Assembly: GCA_963969495.1 (NCBI GenBank) | Contig: OZ018317.1 | Coordinates: 219,547,691 to 219,611,690 of the forward strand | Direction: 5' to 3' | Source: Ceratothoa steindachneri | Taxonomy: Eukaryota; Arthropoda; Malacostraca; Isopoda; Cymothoidae | DNA: 64,000 nt | Shown here: positions 45,101 through 54,100 of the stretch, piece by piece | How the letters are laid out: each line of letters starts with the position of its first letter | How positions within the stretch are numbered: position 1 is the stretch's first letter | Program-made: the position numbers and the translations under genes | The notes under the pieces: generated by a model | Told to the model about the DNA's origin: nothing | Seen by the model: the letters and a program-made list of their open reading frames with translations, nothing else | Databases searched by the model: none

Positions 45101-48100
45101 TAACCAACAAACAGTCCGTCACATTTCACCCCTCGAGTGGAGCCCACCCAGTTCCTCCACCCATTCATCCATCATTATTTCATTTTTTGACAGCCAAAGT
45201 GGTTGAGGCGGGTATATTTGGAAGGGGAAGGTACCACATACCATACAAATGGGAGAAAATTTGGAGTACCAGAGACTCCCACTGTGAACGGAACTGAAGA
45301 AACAAAAACTGGAAAGAGGGATACCCATTCGAACTTTGTACACCGAACTGGAGATCGCCCTGACGAAACTCATCGACGTACCTAATGGTTGCATCGCCCT
45401 ATGTCACAGACAGGACTATATTGAACTCCTAGTGGCACCGGACGGGCTAAAGGGACTAAACAGCATCGGCTTGGCGCCAAAATTGCCGTCCCAACTGTTT
45501 GCCAGCCGCTCATTCGTCTGCCGCAAAGTTGACCTCTACGTGGTGGCACACACCAAAGAAGAGTTACGAGAAGAACTAGAAAGAGAAAACCAACATATCA
45601 AAATAACAGAACTGATCAAGTTTGGACACCACACTCATATGTTCAAGGTCATCTGTGCCACAGTAGAGATGGTAAACAGAGCAACGCGCAACGGAATACT
45701 CGCCTTCGGAATGAGGATTCCTCTGGAAGACATGGAAAAAGAGAAATTTACGAACGTGCAAACATGTTTTTCATTATGTGCCATCGAGGACCATCTCACG
45801 GAAAATTGCCCACACAGGGACAGGAAAATTTGCTCCGAGTGCAATAATATTGGCCACGTTTTTCGAGAATGCAAGGAGGAGACTAAGAAATTCATTAACT
45901 GCCAAGGTCCTCACAGGACAACGGAGGTCAATTGCCATAAAAGAAAAGAGGTTATAAATAGAAAATAACAAAAAGAAAGGAAAGAAAAGGAAAAAAGAAA
46001 CAACCAGACCTACGCGAGCGTAGCAAAAGCTGCGGTAAAAGAAATTAAAGAAACTCAAGAGCTCAAAATTAACATAAACGGTAAATGAAGGAACAGGCCT
46101 GGATATCCTTGCATGTCAAATGTTTGTTCATGTGCACAACAGTGCACAGCCGGGGACTTTCGCAAAAACGTTAAACCTCCTACTGGAGAAAAACGGAATA
46201 AGAAAGATGTGGTTCCCGCCCAACCCACCCTCAGCCCTAATATATGGCGTAAGGGCGGGCAAAACACTTCAAGTAAACGACATGTTGGAAATCGGAGCTA
46301 AGCTGGCTGATAAAGAAACGCTTGAAGAACGAACAAATCAAATCAAGAAGGGAACGAAACAAAAGGTACGAACAAGGAGATAGAACCAAAGAAGCAGAAG
46401 CAAAAGAAAACAAAAAGATCGAACAAAAAAGATATAAAAAAAACGGAAAGCTCAACGGACTCCGAAACTAAGAACGACAACGAGGAGGGTTGTACATTCG
46501 AAGCGAGAGACTTCAAGCTGAAAGTCTTCGTACACGAAGAATAACCCTTACCAAAAGGATTAAAATCTATGGATATAAAAAAAGGTACCGAAAGGGGTAC
46601 CTGCAAATGGACTTACGTCTCTGGCCCCGATGAATCTTCCATTGAAAAACTAATTGATGAAAATCGAATCCGATTCTTCCCTAGCGACATTAAACTGATA
46701 AAAAAGAAAACTTTCGATAAAGTATTAAATAAAAGATGGAAATCACCTAAGACAAAGCAAGGATCAAACAAACAGAATAAATACAACTGAATATGGACCA
46801 TAACAAAAGCAAATTAAAAATACTTCATTTGAATACAGGTGAATGGAAAACAAGTCCATTCAATATGGAAATATTTTCCGCCAATTAGACCGTGATATCA
46901 TTACAATATCGTACAATGAAAATACACAACTTCGAAATAATAAAGAAAAATCACACAGGAGAACGATATGACGGTACCGCAATCGCCATTAAAAATGGCA
47001 TAAGATACGCCTAGGAACGGCAGGTCGATGAGGCTTATGCTGCTGTTACAGTGGAAATGGAGTACTTTCCACTCGCGGTAGCAGCGGTGTAGCAGCCACC
47101 TCGCGGCTTGTACATTCCGATCCACTCAGTAATGGAAATATTCAACAAGAATAATCCAACCATATTGCTGGGGGATCTGAATGCAAGACTGGAGGAATCT
47201 GGTTACAGAACAACAAACAATGCGGGACAAAATCTAGTATTCCTGATAACCAGAAATATCCTGAAACGAGCAGGACCAGAATTCCCAACCTATATAACCG
47301 GGAGAGCTTCAACTAAACCAGACATTGTACTAACAAGTCTTAACTTTCCCTGCAACATACTCGTACATATGTAACCAGCCCCTGTCCCATGCAGCGACCA
47401 TATTGGAATTCTGGTGGCCACCAACCAGAATCCAATTCAGCTCCCAATAAAACCTCGGAAATCGTACAGAAAGGCGAACGCTGAAAAATATACAACAATG
47501 CTGTATGGTTATACTCAACCGGAACTTGACGGGAAGAACCTGGAACAATTGGAGGATATAACGGACGCACTAATAGAGAAAATCTCAGAAGCGGACGCTT
47601 TGAGCATAACCGAAAATCAAGTATAAGAGGCTCCCTCACCCGAGATGGACCCAGGAAATGAAGCGAAAAGCCAGATTCATTAAGAAAATATGCGCAGACA
47701 TTAGAGAAACGGGTACTAACCGACAAAAGACCAAAGCCCTAAAACGCCAAAATGTGAAATGATCTTCCTCAAAGAGGAGCAACAAAAGAAAATCTGAGAA
47801 AATTTTGTAAGGGAAATAAAAACATTGAACAATCAAATAAAGCATGAAGCTAATAAGTATGATTAAAGGAAGACCAACAAGAAAGAGAATACAGATAAAG
47901 AATGAACAAGGAGAATTTTTAAAAGGTAACAAAGAGATAGCAAATAAATTTAAAGAACATTGGAGCAAAGTATACACCATCGAAGAAGAAGATAACCTAA
48001 GATACAATAGCGAGACGGAGGAAACAGTCCACAGATACTTATTCACAAATCAGGATAGAATAACTCCAGCAGAAAAAGTGGACTATAGATTGAAGGAGAA

Positions 48101-51100
48101 CGAAGTAATAGGTAAAATCATCACAATAGAAGAACTAAAAAGAGCTATCAGCTCATTTAAACAAAAGGCCCCTGGGAATAGAGGCCTCACAAAATATAAT
48201 AACGAGAGAGCCCCCGGAAACATCTTAAGGTCCATGACAGACCTCTTCCACGCCTCTCTTAATATAAGAGCTTACCCGGAAAAGTTCAAGCTAGCAAAGA
48301 TGGTGTTCCTGCTGAAACAAGGGAAATCACTCCAGCAAGTTTCCAGCTTCGGGCCCATCTCACTACTAAACCTTCTGGGAAAAGTTCTTGAAAAAATATT
48401 AAAACACGAGATTGGTCGATTTCCTCGAAGAGAACGACAAATACAACGTACATCATTATGGCTTCCGGGAGGAAAGAGATGCAACCATAGCGATAGCCAT
48501 AATAACGGAAAGAATAGCGCAGGCCAAAGCTGAAAAGGAGTACGTGGATGTGGTCCTCCGCGATTTCCAAAAGGCCTTTGACAAGGTATGGGTTGAAGGA
48601 CTCAAATAAAGGGTGTTCCATTAAGACGGATTGAAGTTAGCAGTAAATAAAACAGTGTTATTGGTAAAAATTTATTGATTTTACTATTGGATCATGTTAT
48701 TTGAGTCATGGCAATTATGTGTGAAAAATAATATCGCATAAATTGTCCGCTAAGGCTTTGGCAGCACACCTCCACTCGATGGTCCAAATTTTTGATGACG
48801 TCTATGCATAGTTGCTGCCTTATTATCTCATCCTTCAGCTGTTGAATTGTTGTTGGCTTGTTGGCATATATCTTACTTTTGAGGTGACCCCAAAGGAAGA
48901 AACCTAAAGGCGTCAAGTCACACGATTGTGGTGGCCAATTGACCTCGCTGTTTCAAGAGATGATGCGACCTGGGAACTTCTCATTCAATAAAGCCATTAT
49001 TGCATTGACTGTGTGGCATGTGGCGCCGTCCTGTTGAAACCACAAATCTTCGACATCCATAGAATTAAATTCCGGCCATAAAAAGTTGGTTATCATGGCA
49101 CGGTATCAATTGAATTTTGTAAGCGTGCAGAGAAAAATCTTTTGTCAAAATTCGATGTAACGTTGTTGTGGAGAGGTTCAATTCCTGCGCGCGATGACGA
49201 ATAGCGGTGTCGGGATCTTCGGCCACATTCTCGCGCACTGCAGCAATGCAGCAATGTTTTCAGCTGAACGGCGTAAACGAGCACGCAATGGCGTTTTCAT
49301 ATTTGACACCGACCCCGTTTGTTTGAATTTACGAACAATTTTCCTAATTGCACTCTCGGTTGGTCGATTATATTGACCAAAAAAATCGCGAAGTGCCGAA
49401 ATGCGTTTCTGTTTGAACGTCCATTTTCGTAATAGGCTTCGATAACTTTAACACGTTGTTTGATTGTTAATCTTTCCATGGTTGAAATTGCCAAAGACTG
49501 AAGTTGTTAAATCTAAAAGAAAAAGAAAAAAATCCTTAGACGCTTAAACTTAACACATTTAAAATCGGTCCAAGTTATTGGAACACCCTTTATAAGCTCC
49601 TTCACCTGGATCTCGGCATCAAGATGGAGAGGATGTTGGCTAACTACATCTCCAGTAGGAAAGCCTACATTTCCATCGAGGACCACGAGGGGCCGACATT
49701 CCATTTTCAGAAGGAGGTCCCTCAAGGGTGGTGCATGAGCCCCACCCTGTACGCTATATACACAGCTGATCTTCCGCCCCCAATAACACCGGGGTGTATT
49801 AATATACAATACGCAGATGACATCAGTCAAATTATCGCATCGCATTCCACAAACCCAAGATGGCAGGAGAAGAGCCACAGAAATAGAAATTAAAAATAAA
49901 TGGAAAATAAAAAAATACATAAAATTAAAATAATTCCAATACTGAGGAATAAGAAAGATCGTATCAACATCAACGGTGTTAACTACGAATACGCAACAAA
50001 GGGAAATGCACTGGGACTCCACATTGGCTCAGGGGGCTACCATGCGCATACAAAAGCAAAGGTAGCCAAAGACAAAATGGGCATAAGACTGCTATCCATT
50101 CTGGGTAATATGAACGCAAAGGGAAAAGGAACTATTTATAAGACGTTCACGGAATCGGTCCTAACCCATCCACCGGTCCTTTTGCACACGATCTCAATCA
50201 AAGTCGAATAAAAGAAAACTGCAGAGTGCAGAATAAACTGACGTATATTATCACGAATACAAAAAGAAGAAAAAGGAAAAAAGATTCCTGACATCATCAA
50301 ATTAGCCGGTAAAGTTCTAAGTAACATGACCCTGCAACTAAGGGCGAAAGACATCTGGAAGAAACTGGAAGAAAAACACCAAGAGACAAGCAGGATGTTA
50401 GCAATCCAGAACCGGAACTATACTGGCAAACGATTCCCTAAGAGTAGGCTCCACTTGCGGCAAAGGGAACCCGAAATCTTTACTTGAGTGCACAAGCACT
50501 CAGGGAAAAAAGAAAAATCAAGCTCACACAAAATATAAAATAAAGGCATGAATGCCTAAAATAGAATCACGTAAGAAAAAAGGAAACGAAAAACAAAGCA
50601 ATTAGAAGAAACTTAGACATATATATAGATACAAATATAAGTACACAGTAAAATATTAGAAAACGAATTAGTCAATTAGCACTAACTACCTGAATAAGGT
50701 AAGACAAATTCAAGTTAAACAAAAGAAAGATGACGTATATCCAATCAACAAAGGAGAGATCAGCCAGAATCCTGGCATATATACATATACTAACCACATA
50801 TACTCACATTTCACTTCCCCCCCTCCCCCACAAAAAAACAAAACAAAACAAAAACTTTCTTATGCTATCCTTCTATCGCCCCTTCTTCCCTCACCTATGA
50901 ATCAAGATAAACCTAAGAACGAGTGATGAATTGTCAACAGCAATCGGAAACGATCTTCGCAATGAATTGATACTAGTAAAACTCATAAGCACAGTCCAAA
51001 GTCCAAGTTACAACAAATTAATGGTGATTGACAGCAGCTGTAGTTATTAACTAAACTTCAATGTGTTATGAAGAAAACCAATTAAAAGTTTAACAATATT

Positions 51101-54100
51101 ACCGAGAATTGGATGAAATACATAGAAATTTATAAGTGAAACAACCAACTTTGGTCAACTGAAAGTGTCAAGAACAACACTACAGTGGTACAGAAATTGA
51201 ACCGTTAGCATTCAAGGTTCTGCCCATTCACTTTATCTATTGAAGCTTTCTCGTCGGATCCGCGTATTTTTACTGTGGTAACCTTTGAACAAAAATCAAA
51301 GCAGCTGCAGACATTGATCTGAACGCGTATAATTGTACATGTTATAAAAACATATTTGGAGGTGGGACATAGGCTCCCTAAGTGTGAAGGTTGGCAAATG
51401 TTTGTTGAGACAAATATTAGACAATTTGATTGATAGATGAATTTTGCTTTACCAATCACCTCCAAGCATAATTCCACAGTTAAAACCCGAAATTAATATC
51501 TATATGACGTAATATAAGTCAATAGTGAAGTCAACGAACTAAATTAACTCGTAGTGGTGAAAAGAAAAAACGAAATTCGATCGCGCATTTCATCGTAGTT
51601 TCATAAAGGCTTCAGAGGGCATTCATGGCAGACTAAGAGATTGATTCAGGAAAGAAGCTTTCTCAACATCCTTCTGCCTCTAAACTTGAAATTATTTTAA
51701 AGGATTTCGATGTTTTCGTTAGTAAATAAAGCCTTTTACTTGAGAGGTGCTATTGACGGGAGGGTTCAATAGAATTAAGGACCGAAGTACTTTGATAGAG
51801 CTTTCTTTATTCAGAAACTAATTTCTAAACTTTGTCTTTGTAGTAACTGAATTTCCATTTTACCCTGAGTCTTATTCATGATTGATTATTTTTCAGTGGC
51901 AAGTTATTCTAGGGTGGATTTTATCCACTGTTTTGGCATTAACCCTACTTCTTGGAATTTGGAATTATAATGTCATGTATATACTACCCCAAAATATGGA
52001 TAAGCCGAAGCAAATGACAAGTGCAATGGAATTTTTCTATGAGGGTTTCTCTCGAACCCTTTGGTCCTTCTGCCTCGCTTGGCTCCTTATTGCTTGCCAT
52101 TATGGATATGGAGGTAATTCATTCGTTCCCTTGTTATTAGAGTTCAAGTGTTGGGAAATGGCACCATCCTTTGTCGGTTCACAAAATTGATGGAGGGCGT
52201 GGCGAAAGAAAGGATTATATTCTTGTATAAAGCCTTTAAACTTTTGGTTTCCTTGAGGCTCTAATCATCTTTGTCTCACATGCGGGGTAGCCATAATGGG
52301 AGGGGAATGCGCCATGTTAGCTAGCCAAAATTGGAGGCGAAGGTCCCATTTCATTCGCAAACGCACGCAGCTCACCAAGTCAAAATGCTTATTTATCACA
52401 CCCACTTACCAATCGCCTCCAACCACACACGCCCTCTCAAAGGGGTGCAAAGTGCAACAAGGTTAATTAATCCCCATGCTACAAATGACAGCTGGAGGAA
52501 CGGCGCGCCTTCCAGGCCCTAGTGCCCATGGTTGTGTACCCACCCGGCCCCAATGCTTACAGGAAGATCAGCGGCTATATATCTCCCACTATTTCCTTTT
52601 CGTCCATCTTCACTCTCTTCTTTGCAGATTTCTCCTCACCAACTTTCTGCGTAATTTTGCCTCGTTGCTATTGCGCTTTAAATATTTTGAGAAAAAATAT
52701 CACATACGATTTCTCATACGTGACATTATAGGGGTTAGTGGGTCAAAATGCGAGGCATGTGCCTAAAAAGCTCTGCTTGAATCACGTCATTCTAAGACTT
52801 GAGGATGGCGGAGCGTCCGTTGATCTCAGCCACTCTCAAATTAAGCAGTTCGAAGCTCATCTTATTTCCCAAATTATATTTTCTTCAATAAGTTATAAGT
52901 TTATAACTCATATTTTCAACCAAGGATTTCAATGATTAATTACCATTTAAGTTATTTTTTTCCTAGGTATGTTAGTTTCACAATACTTTACTTGTAGCTT
53001 GAAGCCATTCTTTATTGCCATACTTGAGTTATTAAGCTAAAATAAATTGTCGAAACCATTTATTATTATTTTAAAACCGGCTTAAGTTCACTTTCCAGTG
53101 TAGCAGCTTTTATCGTTAAATGCAAAAACTCTCGACTTCCAGGAAGCAAATACAGAGGAAAGACCCAAGAAGCACCCACACATTGTTTTGAAATTTTTAA
53201 CTTGCTTATCCATCGTCTATCTGACTTTTGTCTCGGTCGGAAAATAATAACTTTTCCTGCAACTTTTACATCAGCCGCAATTTCCCAGATTATACACAAA
53301 AATTTATCGTCTAGATCATTAAACTACATTATCAATAGAACTGGTCCTAGTATAGATTCATGTGGATCTCCACTAAATACTATTCCTTTTACTCCGATTC
53401 AATCCCGTTGATTACTCTTCCGTTTTCTTCCTGTTACTACCCATGCGAGCTGATACCGAGAGCTGCTTCGAGCTTTATAATCGTTCGCCGATGTGGAACT
53501 TTTAATCAAAGACTTTTTAAAAATCCGTGTAGATCGCGTCCACCCCTCAGTTTGCATCATAGACTTGAGCTATTTGATGCAGAAAGTCAAGTTAGTAAGT
53601 CGGCACAGACTTTGTCTTCATGAAAAATGTGCTGTGTCTCTCAAATAAGTGCATTGCTATAGAGATGTTTGAATATATTCTGCTCGAGAAAGGATTCAAG
53701 TAATTTAATAATCAAGGATGCTAAAATAATTAGCCTAGTGATCTTAAAATAGTTTTGTCGGAGGTGTAAAAATGACCAATTCTTTACGACGGTGAGGATA
53801 AATCATATCTCTATAGCGAATTTTTAGTAGATTTACAAATTTATGTATGTAAAAATTGACGGAAAATGATCGTTAAGTATTTCGCTTTAACTTGGAGATT
53901 ATTATTTAGGCCTCTACTAAAAGTTTTCAATGGGCAAATGGTATCACTTGATGGATTTTGCTTGTATACATATTGATAAAATACCTTTGTATTCACTTTG
54001 CAATCTTTGGTCAGGGGAGGGGGGAGGGGCGCTTTATATATTGATATATTATTTGGGTTTTTTGTCAATTATTTTTTGCCTCGTTTGCGATACAGTAGGC

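Larger units (their letters stand above)
44830..50560 (+). mobile_element. Jockey-like non-LTR retrotransposon, copy C (in NRF-6 intron)
   Basis: Same family as copies A and B, here on the + strand and in sense to the host gene. Leader 44830-45335, ORF1 45336-46382, ORF2 endonuclease 46794-47626, RT 47844-50210 (interrupted by a Tc1/mariner element at 48609-49590), 3' UTR to about 50560 ending near GGCATGAATGCC. Scattered stops show it is inactive. The 3' limit is approximate. Confidence 0.85.

Noticed and set aside
52476..52935. Extra NRF-6 exon between 52113 and 54948
   Set aside because: The exons at 51897 and 54948 join directly in phase with the expected HYGYGGPVNRF; the frames here lack family motifs.
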